40,850 nt of DNA from Clostridia bacterium (GTDB lineage: Bacteria > Bacillota > Clostridia > UBA1381 > UBA9506). The notes below the pieces were generated by a model. It ran no database searches, was not told the origin of the DNA, and was given only the letters and a program-made list of their open reading frames with translations. Position 1 is the first letter of the stretch. Each line of letters starts with the position of its first letter. The stretch covers positions 1 through 40,850 of the forward strand of contig JAFWAT010000031.1 of the NCBI GenBank assembly GCA_017507525.1. The letters run 5' to 3'. A program made the position numbers and the translations under genes. Positions 1 to 7,380 of the stretch are shown here, piece after piece.

Positions 1-300
1 AGCCCCGTTAATTTGAGGTAGAGAAAGCTCTTCTAAAACGGCTTTCACTTCTGAGTGATTTCGGCTAATAAGGGTGACTGTATCGCCGAAAGAGGTCAGT
101 CTTACACTGGAAGCTTGTATAGCAGCCGGATCACGGTCGAAGCCAATCAACCGGCCGGTGGTTAAACGTTTTGCAATTTCGTATGAGTGACCGGCACCGC
201 CTAAGGTACCATCAACATAAATGCCGTCAGGCCGGATTGCTAAAGCATCAAGGCAGGGGTGAAGCATCACGGGAACGTGATGGAACTGTGTCTCTGTCAT
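1..300 (-). CDS. rsmH: 16S rRNA (cytosine(1402)-N4)-methyltransferase RsmH, 5' part only
   Basis: Reading the minus strand from 300 gives an open frame to the window edge, about 100 codons. It starts MTETQFHHVPVMLHPCLDAL and continues with the SAM-binding segment DGTLGGAGHS and then IGFDRDP, the typical N-terminus of RsmH (MraW), which N4-methylates C1402 of 16S rRNA in the ribosomal P site. The ATG at 300-298 overlaps the mraZ stop in an ATGA arrangement, so the two genes are translationally coupled, as in the dcw cluster of most bacteria. The C-terminal two thirds lie outside the window. Family assignment is from conserved motifs and context; the partial nature is directly visible. Confidence 0.95.
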   Translation of the reverse strand, partial: MTETQFHHVPVMLHPCLDALAIRPDGIYVDGTLGGAGHSYEIAKRLTTGRLIGFDRDPAAIQASSVRLTSFGDTVTLISRNHSEVKAVLEELSLPQINGA

Positions 301-728
301 AGGCCTAAAAGCTCCATTTTCTCGGATAATTCATCAGGACTGAAATTATCAAAGCTGTGGGTTTCTTCCCAGGAGGCGGTGTTCCAAAGTTCCACACGGT
401 TTGAAACGCCCACAACGGTTACGTCTTTCGTTAAATCTGCATATTCACGTAAATTTGCAGGTAACATAATTCTGCCTTGCTTATCCATTTCGCACTCGCA
501 GGCTCTCGCAAAGAAGAACCGGGCAAAGCGACGGGCATCTTTATTGGTAATCGAAATAGCATCAAGTTTTGCCTTTAAACGGTCAAACTCTAAAATAGGG
601 AAAACGAAAAGGCAGTTGTCAAGACCTAAGGTTACGATAAAGACATCGCCTAAGTCATCACGGAATTTAGCAGGAACAAACATTCTGCCCTTTGTATCCA
701 ATGTGTGTTGATATTCACCGATAAACAA
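297..728 (-). CDS. mraZ: transcriptional regulator MraZ
   Basis: This is a 143-residue protein of normal MraZ length. It has two SpoVT/AbrB-like halves, each with the DxxGR signature: DTKGR at residues 11-15 and DKQGR at 82-86. MraZ assembles as a ring and binds tandem short repeats upstream of its own gene, controlling the division and cell-wall (dcw) cluster. The start is a TTG at 728, preceded by a GGCGGTGA-type ribosome binding site six bases away; no in-frame ATG fits better. It overlaps rsmH by four bases. A promoter and a run of MraZ-box-like decamers lie about 100-170 bases upstream, which suggests autoregulation. Confidence 0.96.
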   Translation of the reverse strand: MFIGEYQHTLDTKGRMFVPAKFRDDLGDVFIVTLGLDNCLFVFPILEFDRLKAKLDAISITNKDARRFARFFFARACECEMDKQGRIMLPANLREYADLTKDVTVVGVSNRVELWNTASWEETHSFDNFSPDELSEKMELLGL

Positions 729-827
729 TGCCTTTCACCGCCCTTTCTGGTTATTCTTTAAATAAATTTAAGAAACACAAATGGAAGCAACCATCGGTTT
801 TTTGAAAAAATCATTTCCAAAAATACG

Positions 828-877
828 CCATTTTTGCTCCATTTTGCTCCACTTTTCACCATCTTTATTTCATTTTA
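828..877 (-). promoter_or_regulatory. array of MraZ-box-like repeats upstream of mraZ
   Basis: On the minus strand the sequence runs as near-identical units about 10 bases apart: TAAAATG (877-871), AAAGATGG, AAAAGTGG, AAAATGG and AAAAATGG (ending at 828). The unit AAA(A/G)TGG with roughly three-base spacers matches the MraZ box described in Firmicutes and Mollicutes (AAAGTG(T/G) repeats separated by three bases). At least five units are visible; degenerate copies of the same phase (for example 881-900) extend further. The first unit overlaps the -10 box of the mraZ promoter. Repeats are seen; MraZ binding is inferred from family knowledge. Confidence 0.8.
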
Positions 878-900
878 CTCTATTTTTGAGCATTTTGCAA
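872..900 (-). promoter_or_regulatory. predicted sigma-A promoter of mraZ-rsmH
   Basis: The minus strand has TTGCAA (900-895) and TAAAAT (877-872) separated by 17 bases. Transcription would start near 865, inside the MraZ-box repeats, leaving a leader of about 135 bases before the mraZ TTG. Confidence 0.6.
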
Positions 901-1103
901 GTGTTTTTGCAAAAAAAATTTAAAATTTTTGCAATCAAACGGTAACATACAAGATATAGTGTAAAAATATTTTTTGAGCACAATATTTTACTGTAAACGA
1001 CGATTTTACTGCTTCTTCACAGCTTTAAATTTTTGCTTATATTGAAAAAAGTAGAGGTTTTATTTCAATTGTGAGACAATTTACAAAATTTTTTTTTGAG
1101 GGG
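901..1103. other. A+T-rich divergent intergenic region with no gene
   Basis: This stretch separates the divergent mraZ and GntR-family transcription units. It is rich in A and T tracts and contains no open frame with a ribosome binding site. The only recurrent element seen is ACCGTTTGATTG on the minus strand at 943-932, which also occurs on the plus strand at 13321-13332 near the gerM-like gene. Confidence 0.5.
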
Positions 1104-1132
1104 TTGACAAAATTATGGGCATGTGGTATAAG
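1104..1132 (+). promoter_or_regulatory. sigma-A promoter of the ytr-like operon
   Basis: A perfect -35 TTGACA (1104-1109) and a -10 TATAAG (1127-1132) are separated by 17 bases. The predicted start of transcription falls inside the palindrome at 1132-1154. Confidence 0.85.
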
Positions 1133-1154
1133 TGTATTAAGACAATTAATACAC
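1132..1154 (+). promoter_or_regulatory. palindromic operator, probably for the adjacent GntR-family regulator
   Basis: A perfect 9-bp inverted repeat GTGTATTAA / TTAATACAC is separated by GACAA. It begins at the last base of the -10 box and covers the expected transcription start, immediately before the ribosome binding site AGGAGG. A GntR/YtrA-type repressor bound here would block its own operon. The palindrome is seen; the bound protein is inferred from position. Confidence 0.75.
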
Positions 1155-1168
1155 CAGGAGGTGATACA

Positions 1169-1537
1169 ATGATTCAAATAGACTACCGCAGTCCAAAAGC
1201 CATTTATGAGCAGGTGCGGGATGAGCTTAAAAAGCTGATTATGAAGGGAATTTTAAAGGAAGGCGAAAAAATTCCGTCAGTTCGGGAAATTGCCGGCAAC
1301 CTTTCCATTAACCCGAATACCATCCAGCGTGCCTACCATGAACTTGAAAGCGAAGGCTTTATTTATTCGGTCAAGGGTAGGGGTAATTTTGTTTCCCCCC
1401 GAAAAGAAGCAGAGCAAACAGAGCGGATAGATGAACTTTTAAAAACATTTTCATCTTGCGCTACGGAGCTTTTGTATCTGGGTGTCGCAGAAGAAACATT
1501 AATAAAAAGAATTAAAAAGGGAGGAGAGAAAGTATGA
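1169..1537 (+). CDS. GntR family transcriptional regulator, YtrA-like
   Basis: A 122-residue protein starts at the ATG at 1169, chosen because AGGAGGTG stands five bases upstream; the longer frame from 1115 begins within the promoter. The N-terminal 75 residues are a GntR winged helix: AIYEQVRDELKKLIMKG, then KIPSVREIAGNLSINPNTI and the wing GFIYSVKGRGNFV. The short C-terminal helical tail of about 40 residues is characteristic of the YtrA subfamily, which binds DNA as a dimer and controls linked ABC transporter genes, often in response to cell-wall-active compounds. It overlaps the next gene by four bases. The inducer cannot be deduced. Confidence 0.92.
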   Translation: MIQIDYRSPKAIYEQVRDELKKLIMKGILKEGEKIPSVREIAGNLSINPNTIQRAYHELESEGFIYSVKGRGNFVSPRKEAEQTERIDELLKTFSSCATELLYLGVAEETLIKRIKKGGEKV

Positions 1538-2433
1538 TACAAATTGAAAATTTAACCAAGCGGTTTGACGATTATGTGGCGCTTGACGGTGTTAATCTGT
1601 CGGTAGAACCTGGTAGTGTGTACGGTCTTGTAGGACCAAACGGCTCCGGCAAGACAACGTTGATTAAGTGCCTGTGCGGCGTATATATAACAGATGGCGG
1701 AAGCATCAAAATATACAATGAGTGCGTGTACGACAATCCGGAGCTAAAGAAGCGCATTGCCTACATACCGGATGATTTATATTTTCCTGCCACCTTCACA
1801 CCACGTGATATGGCACAGTTTTACAGTACTATGTATCCCAGCTTTTCCTGGGAGCGGTACGCAGAGCTTGGAAAGCTGTTTCAGCTTGATGAAAAAAAGC
1901 GGATTGCCCGCTTTTCCAAGGGAATGCAAAAGCAGGTTGCTTTTTGGGTGTCTATGAGCTCGATGCCGGATGTCATTATTTTGGACGAACCGGTAGACGG
2001 GCTTGACCCGGTCATGCGAAAAAAAGTTTGGAGCGTTATTTTAGAGGAAGTGGAAGCGCGCGGCGTGACGGTTTTAATCTCCAGCCATAATCTAAGAGAA
2101 CTGGAAGATGTTTGTGACCACGTGGGCATTTTGCATAAGGGAGAAATGCTTTTGCAAAAGGCCCTTTCAGACATGAAGTCTGATACCTTTAAGCTGCAGC
2201 TTGCCTTTGACGGCGAATTTCCTGAAGAGCTAAAGGAGAAGCTCAGCATTTTAAATCACACTGTAAGTGGGCGTGTACATCTTTTAATTTTGCGAGGCAC
2301 AAGCGAGGAGATTTTAGAAACTGTTAATGCATTTTGCCCGCTGCTTGCTGATTTGATTCCTTTGACCTTGGAAGAAGTGTTTATCTATGAGTTAGGAGGG
2401 AAGGGCTATGACTTCAAAAACATTCTGGCTTAA
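1534..2433 (+). CDS. ABC transporter ATP-binding protein (YtrB-like)
   Basis: This 299-residue nucleotide-binding subunit has Walker A GPNGSGKT at residues 34-41, a signature-like FSKGMQKQ at 127-134, Walker B VIILDEP at 147-153 and the switch histidine in ISSHNL near 185. The region after about residue 210 is a C-terminal extension common in drug or bacitracin-type exporters of the CcmA/YtrB group. Its ATG overlaps the regulator's stop codon (GTATGA) and it overlaps the permease gene by 26 bases, so the three genes form one operon. It is expected to power the permease encoded downstream. The substrate is not known; a role in antibiotic or envelope-stress response is inferred from the YtrA family. 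Confidence 0.93.
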   Translation: MIQIENLTKRFDDYVALDGVNLSVEPGSVYGLVGPNGSGKTTLIKCLCGVYITDGGSIKIYNECVYDNPELKKRIAYIPDDLYFPATFTPRDMAQFYSTMYPSFSWERYAELGKLFQLDEKKRIARFSKGMQKQVAFWVSMSSMPDVIILDEPVDGLDPVMRKKVWSVILEEVEARGVTVLISSHNLRELEDVCDHVGILHKGEMLLQKALSDMKSDTFKLQLAFDGEFPEELKEKLSILNHTVSGRVHLLILRGTSEEILETVNAFCPLLADLIPLTLEEVFIYELGGKGYDFKNILA

Positions 2434-4171
2434 AGGCGGTATCATTCGCCATAATATAAAGCGGTTTTGGTGGGTTTCGGCGATTTATACCTTTGTGTTG
2501 TTTTTATGTGAGCCATACATAGATTTGTGTAATAGGGCATCCTTACTTGACCGACTACAGCGGTTTCCTGATGTAAAGCTTCATGTTCTGGCAAACAATG
2601 AAATAACCTTTCCGTTGTTAATTGGTGCGGCAATTCTTTTGGGAATTTGCACGTTCCGTTATTTGCAGAGTACAAGAAGTGCAACCTTGTTTCATGCCCT
2701 GCCTCAAACCCGGACACAGCTTTATTTGTCCGGCGTGGCATCGGGGTTTATTTTGCTGGCTGTGCCGATTCTTTTAAACGGCATCATCTTACTTTGTATG
2801 AATCTGTTTGGCGGCTTTGCGACTGTTTTTACCCCGCTCCAGATTGCAGATTGGGTTGGCAGCCAGCTTCTTACCGGCATGGCAACCATGTGCTTTACAA
2901 TTTTTGTAGGTATTTTTACAGGTAATTCTGCGGCGCAGCTTGTGTATGTGTTTGCTGTCAGCTTTGTGCCCTTGGGTGTGGTAGGGCTTCTCAGTGAGCT
3001 GCTTGACGGGTGGTTGTTTGGGTTTACGTCAGCCGGCATGAACCAGACCCTTGAGCTTCTTTTGGAGCTGGTGCCCATGTACTATCCTCAGTACCTTACA
3101 GCAGGCCCTATTTGGTGGATTCCGATTCTTGCCGGGGTTTACATTCTTCTGTTTGGCGGTTTGGGACTGTTTTTCTACCACAGACGTCATACGGAACGGG
3201 CAGGGGATGTTGTGGCGTTTTCCTGGATCCGACCGGTGTTTTTATATGGAGTGACTTTCTGTGTTATGCTTTTGGGCACCAGCTTTTTCACAGAAATCAG
3301 CGGTAGATTGCATGGAGCACCCAATGTGTTTATTATGCTGCTGTTTGCACTCATTGGTTATGCGGTAGCAAAAATGCTGTTGCTTAAATCCTTTCGGATT
3401 TTTACATATTACAAAGGCTATGTTGTGTTCGGTGTTTTAGTTTTATTAGCGTTTTTTGCTGTCAACAGCAACCTTTTCGGTTTTGGTACTCATGTACCGG
3501 AGGCGGATACGATTGAAAAAGCTTATGTGGGTGATTTCCTTTTAGTCGACTGGGCAAAGCGAGAGCCGAATGAAGGGTCAGGCAGCGAAGGTGCGGCAAT
3601 CTTGCGGGAAGCTGCTGAGATTGAAATGGTGCGCACGTTGCATGGCGAGCTGATTCAGGTAGGCAAGCCGGAGGGAGATGAAAGACTGGGAACCCAGACG
3701 TTGTATGTGGCATATCAGCTTACCTCCGGCAGGAGGGTCGTTCGCGCATATGAGGGGCTGGGGGAAAAGCTTCATCCCATTTTTGACACGGATGCAGCAA
3801 AGGACAGTATGTTCCCCAATTTCCGTCTGCATCCTGAAAACATACGGTATTTGACAGTGCTACCCGGCGACAGGGAAAATAGCACCATCTACGGTGAGGA
3901 GAAGGAAGAGCTGGTATCTTGCATTCAGGCAGACTTAGACCGGCTCAGCTATCAGGAAATCAGCGACCGGTTTGTCTATAGGAAAGAAGTTGCAGCAGGC
4001 ACACCTGCAAGTATGAACGTCATTTATGAGGATAAAATGGTCGATACTTACAGCATGGAGGTTGGCTTGGATGCTACAGACAGAGCCAATGAAGTGGTAT
4101 GGTTCCAGTTTAATGAAAACTTTACAGAAACCTTGGGCTGGCTTCGGGCGAAAGGATATTTAGGGGAATAA
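2408..4171 (+). CDS. ABC transporter permease with extracytoplasmic C-terminal domain
   Basis: The 587-residue protein has many hydrophobic segments in its first ~350 residues (for example VSAIYTFVLFLC, FPLLIGAAILLGICTF, ILLAVPILLNGIILLC, and a final one near residue 345, VFGVLVLLAFFAV). A soluble, charged C-terminal domain of about 230 residues follows. This layout matches ABC-2-like permeases of ytr-type operons that carry a DUF6449-like tail. It is the membrane partner of the ATPase upstream, with translational overlap. Whether it exports a compound or senses one cannot be told from sequence. The reading frame is intact and ends just before a strong bidirectional terminator. Confidence 0.85.
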   Translation: MTSKTFWLKGGIIRHNIKRFWWVSAIYTFVLFLCEPYIDLCNRASLLDRLQRFPDVKLHVLANNEITFPLLIGAAILLGICTFRYLQSTRSATLFHALPQTRTQLYLSGVASGFILLAVPILLNGIILLCMNLFGGFATVFTPLQIADWVGSQLLTGMATMCFTIFVGIFTGNSAAQLVYVFAVSFVPLGVVGLLSELLDGWLFGFTSAGMNQTLELLLELVPMYYPQYLTAGPIWWIPILAGVYILLFGGLGLFFYHRRHTERAGDVVAFSWIRPVFLYGVTFCVMLLGTSFFTEISGRLHGAPNVFIMLLFALIGYAVAKMLLLKSFRIFTYYKGYVVFGVLVLLAFFAVNSNLFGFGTHVPEADTIEKAYVGDFLLVDWAKREPNEGSGSEGAAILREAAEIEMVRTLHGELIQVGKPEGDERLGTQTLYVAYQLTSGRRVVRAYEGLGEKLHPIFDTDAAKDSMFPNFRLHPENIRYLTVLPGDRENSTIYGEEKEELVSCIQADLDRLSYQEISDRFVYRKEVAAGTPASMNVIYEDKMVDTYSMEVGLDATDRANEVVWFQFNENFTETLGWLRAKGYLGE

Positions 4172-4173
4172 CC

Positions 4174-4218
4174 AATCAAAAAAACTGTGACTTTTGTTAA
4201 GTCACAGTTTTTTTGATT
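4174..4218. terminator. bidirectional Rho-independent terminator
   Basis: A perfect 20-bp stem (4174-4193 with 4199-4218) closes a five-base loop. The stem carries an A tract on one side and a T tract on the other, so it can stop transcripts from both converging genes. It overlaps the last bases of the symporter gene. Confidence 0.92.
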
Positions 4219-5581
4219 ATAGGTAACTTTGAACCCAGAGACTCAGGATGACAACGGGCAGAATGTATTTTACATACACCTTGAGCCAGGCAGGGAATTT
4301 GGCGCCCTTGCCGGTGTTGGCTTCGGCTAAAAAGTTTTTCCATCCCCAACCATACCGACTGTTTGTTGCAAACAGCACATAGATCAGAGACCCTAAGGGC
4401 AGAATGTTACTGCTGACAATGAAATCTTCTAAATCCAAAATGGTGGTGCCGGCACCCAGCGGCGTAAAGCCTGACAAAAGGTTAAAGCCCAGTGCACAGG
4501 GAAGAGACAGGGAAATTATTAGTCCGCAGTTAATCAGGCAGGATTTTTTGCGGCTCCATCCCCAGCGGTACATGCTGTAGGAAATAATGTTTTCAAATAC
4601 AGCAACTAAGGTTGACATAGCGGCAAAAATCATAAATAAAAAGAAACAAGCACCCCAGAGTCTGCCGCCGGACATAGCATTAAACACATTGGGCAGAGTT
4701 TCGAAAATCAGGCTCGGTCCGCTATCCGGCTTAATGTCAAAGGCAAAGCAGGCGGGAATTACAATGAGACCTGCCATAATGGCAACAAAGGTATCTAAAA
4801 CTGCAATGGTGATGCTTTCGCCCATAAGCCTGCGTTTTTTGCTAATATAGCTGCCAAACACTGCCATGGAGCCCATGCCGATGGACAGAGTGAAAAACGC
4901 CTGTGCCATGGCTGCCATAATCACTTCGCCAACGCCTTTTTCCGCCATCTTGCCAAAGTCGGGAATCAGGTAGTATCGAAGGCCTTCCGACGCACCAGGA
5001 AGCGTAATCACGCGGATGGCTAAAATAACAATAATGGCAAGGAGTGCCAGCATCATAACCTTGGTGATTTTTTCTACGCCGCCTTTTAAGCCAAGGGAGC
5101 AAATACCGAAACCGATGACGGTAGCAAGCGCCATAAAGCCGATGAGCAGCCAGGGATTCTGTATCATGGCATCAAATTGTGCAGAAATCTGCGTGGCAGT
5201 ATTACCTGCAAAGTCACCGGTGAGCATTTTGATAAAATAAATAAACATCCAACCGGTGATAACCGTGTAAAACATCATGAGCAGATAGTTGCCAATTATG
5301 GCAACAGGGCTATACCAATGCCATTTGGTGCCTTTGGGCTCTAGTTCCTGAAAGGATGTTGCGATGCTTTTTCCGCTAGAGCGACCTACGGAAAACTCAA
5401 TGGTCATGATGGGAATGCCGAAAATCAGCAAAAACAAAAGGTAGATTACAATAAATGCAGCACCGCCGTATTCGCCAACAATGTGGGGAAAGCGCCAGAC
5501 GTTACCAAGACCGATGGCACAGCCGGCGGAAATTAAAATAAATCCAAGACGGGACCCAAACTGTTCTCTTTCATTTTTCAA
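4217..5581 (-). CDS. sodium-dependent transporter, SNF (neurotransmitter:sodium symporter) family
   Basis: A 454-residue membrane protein begins with the SNF signature region: SRLGFILISAGCAIGLGNVWRF, then PHIVGEYGGAAF and IFGIPIMTIEFSVGR. About eleven to twelve hydrophobic segments follow, matching bacterial LeuT-like symporters that import amino acids with sodium. The start is the TTG at 5581, placed seven bases after a GGAGG; no in-frame ATG competes. The gene begins only about 25 bases after the aldolase terminator and no separate promoter is evident, so it may depend on read-through. The substrate cannot be assigned. Confidence 0.93.
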   Translation of the reverse strand: MKNEREQFGSRLGFILISAGCAIGLGNVWRFPHIVGEYGGAAFIVIYLLFLLIFGIPIMTIEFSVGRSSGKSIATSFQELEPKGTKWHWYSPVAIIGNYLLMMFYTVITGWMFIYFIKMLTGDFAGNTATQISAQFDAMIQNPWLLIGFMALATVIGFGICSLGLKGGVEKITKVMMLALLAIIVILAIRVITLPGASEGLRYYLIPDFGKMAEKGVGEVIMAAMAQAFFTLSIGMGSMAVFGSYISKKRRLMGESITIAVLDTFVAIMAGLIVIPACFAFDIKPDSGPSLIFETLPNVFNAMSGGRLWGACFFLFMIFAAMSTLVAVFENIISYSMYRWGWSRKKSCLINCGLIISLSLPCALGFNLLSGFTPLGAGTTILDLEDFIVSSNILPLGSLIYVLFATNSRYGWGWKNFLAEANTGKGAKFPAWLKVYVKYILPVVILSLWVQSYL

Positions 5582-5605
5582 AGGATTGCCTCCTTATTCG
5601 TTCAG

Positions 5606-5634
5606 TAAAAAAAGCGGGCGAAAAAATCGCCCGC
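5606..5634 (-). terminator. Rho-independent terminator after fba
   Basis: On the minus strand GCGGGCGA pairs with TCGCCCGC around a five-base T-rich loop and is followed by a run of seven T. It lies between fba and the SNF transporter and would limit transcription into the transporter. Confidence 0.9.
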
Positions 5635-5668
5635 ATATGTGCTTGTGATAACAATCTGACGTTTAGGC

Positions 5669-6604
5669 TCACGCTTTGCCGTCGCAACCCAATACGTTGA
5701 TGAGCTTGTTCTTAACCAGTTCTTTGATTGCTGCACGAGCCGGAGTCAGATACTGTCTGGGGTCAAAGTGTGCAGGGTTTTCAGCCATGTACTTACGGAT
5801 AGAACCGGTCATAGCCAGACGCAGGTCAGAGTCAATGTTAATTTTGCAAACTGCAGACTTTGCAGCTTCACGCAACATTTCTTCGGGAATACCGATAGCA
5901 TCAGGCATGTTACCGCCGTTAGCGTTAATCATATCAACAAATTCAGGGATAACGCTGCTTGCACCGTGCAGAACGATGGGGAAGTTGGGCAGACGCTCTT
6001 CAACTTCTTTTAAGATGTCAAAACGCAGCTGGGGTTTCTGACCGGGTTTGAATTTATAAGCGCCATGGCTTGTGCCGATAGCGATTGCCAGAGAGTCAAC
6101 ACCGGTACGGGTAACGAATTCTTCAACTTCAGAAGGACGGGTGTAAGAAGCATCTTCTTCAGATACGTTTACATCGTCTTCAATACCAGCCAGACGACCC
6201 AGCTCACCTTCAACAACAACGCCGCGTTCGTGAGCGTAATCAACAACCTTTTTGGTCAGTTCAATGTTATCTTCAAAGGAATGGTGAGAACCGTCAATCA
6301 TAACGGAGGTAAAGCCACCGTCAATACAAGACTTACACAGCTCAAAGCTGTCACCATGGTCAAGGTGCAGACAGATGGGCAGATCGGTTTCGATCAGCGC
6401 AGCTTCAACCAATTTCACCAGGTAAGTGTGGTTAGCGTATTTTCTTGCACCTGCGGAAACCTGCAGAATCAGGGGAGCGCTGACTTCTTTTGCAGCTTCT
6501 GTGATACCCTGAATGATTTCCATGTTGTTTACGTTAAAAGCACCGATAGCATAGCCACCGTCATATGCTTTCTGGAACATTTCTTTACTTGTTACTAATG
6601 CCAT
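5669..6604 (-). CDS. fba: class II fructose-1,6-bisphosphate aldolase
   Basis: The 311-residue enzyme cleaves fructose-1,6-bisphosphate to glyceraldehyde-3-phosphate and dihydroxyacetone phosphate in glycolysis. The class II metal-binding and catalytic segment CLHLDHGDSFE is at residues 78-88 (His80, Asp82, His83). Other landmarks are VEGELGRLAG, the loop GTSHGAYKF and the phosphate/zinc segment LHGASS. The start is taken as the ATG at 6604, nine bases after AAGGAG; a TTG nine bases further upstream would touch that ribosome binding site. A good promoter lies just upstream and a strong terminator just downstream, so it is probably expressed mainly on its own. Confidence 0.97.
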   Translation of the reverse strand: MALVTSKEMFQKAYDGGYAIGAFNVNNMEIIQGITEAAKEVSAPLILQVSAGARKYANHTYLVKLVEAALIETDLPICLHLDHGDSFELCKSCIDGGFTSVMIDGSHHSFEDNIELTKKVVDYAHERGVVVEGELGRLAGIEDDVNVSEEDASYTRPSEVEEFVTRTGVDSLAIAIGTSHGAYKFKPGQKPQLRFDILKEVEERLPNFPIVLHGASSVIPEFVDMINANGGNMPDAIGIPEEMLREAAKSAVCKINIDSDLRLAMTGSIRKYMAENPAHFDPRQYLTPARAAIKELVKNKLINVLGCDGKA

Positions 6605-6636
6605 TTGGTTCAACTCCTTAAATTTTTATCATATCT

Positions 6637-6665
6637 ATTGTATCAAAATTCATGGTTAAAATCAA
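6637..6665 (-). promoter_or_regulatory. predicted sigma-A promoter of fba
   Basis: On the minus strand TTGATT (6665-6660) is followed after 17 bases by TACAAT (6642-6637). The distance to the fba ATG is about 33 bases. Confidence 0.7.
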
Positions 6666-6739
6666 TAGTCAAATTAAATTATTTGACATTTTTTTCACAA
6701 CAATCGTATGATAAAAACGGGCGAACCGGTTTGGTGCTT

Positions 6740-7252
6740 CTAAGAAAGCGGCTTCGTTTTAAAACACAAGTCTTTTGGTGCAAAGGAAAGAATCAGGCAG
6801 AGGCAGACAAACCCCATAGCGGCGCTAAGGTCTTGTATAGGTTTAGGGAGAATGACGGGAAACTCCTGCGGTTCAATGACCTTTCCTTTTAATGTAACAA
6901 TGGAGCGTTGCAGACAACAGAGAAAAGAGGTTTTTTCTTCGTCTGTACTGAACGAGGAGGCGGTTACCGTTGCCAGAGGGTTTAGGCCATAGGTGATTAC
7001 CAAAGATTTTTTGCCGGGCGGTGTGATTTTTTTGTCAGAATTTAATAAGGTAATGTAGTCAGCGCCTTTGGTAGATATCTGTTGATGAAGTAAAAGAACA
7101 TCGCAGCTTTTTTGTGCGGAGGGTTCTAAGAGGAGATAATTGCAATCGGGGGAGGTTTCCTTGCGGTATGCCTTTTGTCCTTTTGCCTTTAGCGCAAGCT
7201 GAAAGAGTTCTGAAATCATATGTTCTTCCTCGGCGATTGTGATGGTGACCAT
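6740..7252 (-). CDS. conserved-looking protein of unknown function
   Basis: A 170-residue protein starts at the ATG at 7252 with AGGAG seven bases upstream. No family could be named with confidence. The most structured part is residues 85-145, including KKSLVITYGLNPLATVTASS, CLQRSIVTLKG and KVIEPQEFPV; this faintly recalls the C-terminal part of Mur-type ligases, but no ATP-binding loop is present. A hydrophobic stretch near the C-terminus (MGFVCLCLILSF) could be a single membrane anchor. It is divergent from the SipL-like gene, which raises the possibility of a sporulation role, by position only. Confidence 0.7.
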   Translation of the reverse strand: MVTITIAEEEHMISELFQLALKAKGQKAYRKETSPDCNYLLLEPSAQKSCDVLLLHQQISTKGADYITLLNSDKKITPPGKKSLVITYGLNPLATVTASSFSTDEEKTSFLCCLQRSIVTLKGKVIEPQEFPVILPKPIQDLSAAMGFVCLCLILSFAPKDLCFKTKPLS

Positions 7253-7380
7253 GAAAACACTCCTGTTATCGTCATTCTTTTACTATTTTGACAGAAAAAT
7301 GTTTTTTTATGCGGCGTGAAGCATAAACCGGATTTTGGGAGAATAGACTAAAACAGAGGAATATAATGAAGGAGGAGCAA

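Noticed and set aside
259-711. 150-codon plus-strand frame opposite mraZ
   Set aside because: It is antisense to a clearly identified gene, has no ribosome binding site and no recognisable domain.
1115-1168. Longer start for the GntR-family regulator
   Set aside because: The upstream codons lie across the -35 to -10 promoter region and the palindrome; the ATG at 1169 has an AGGAGG site.
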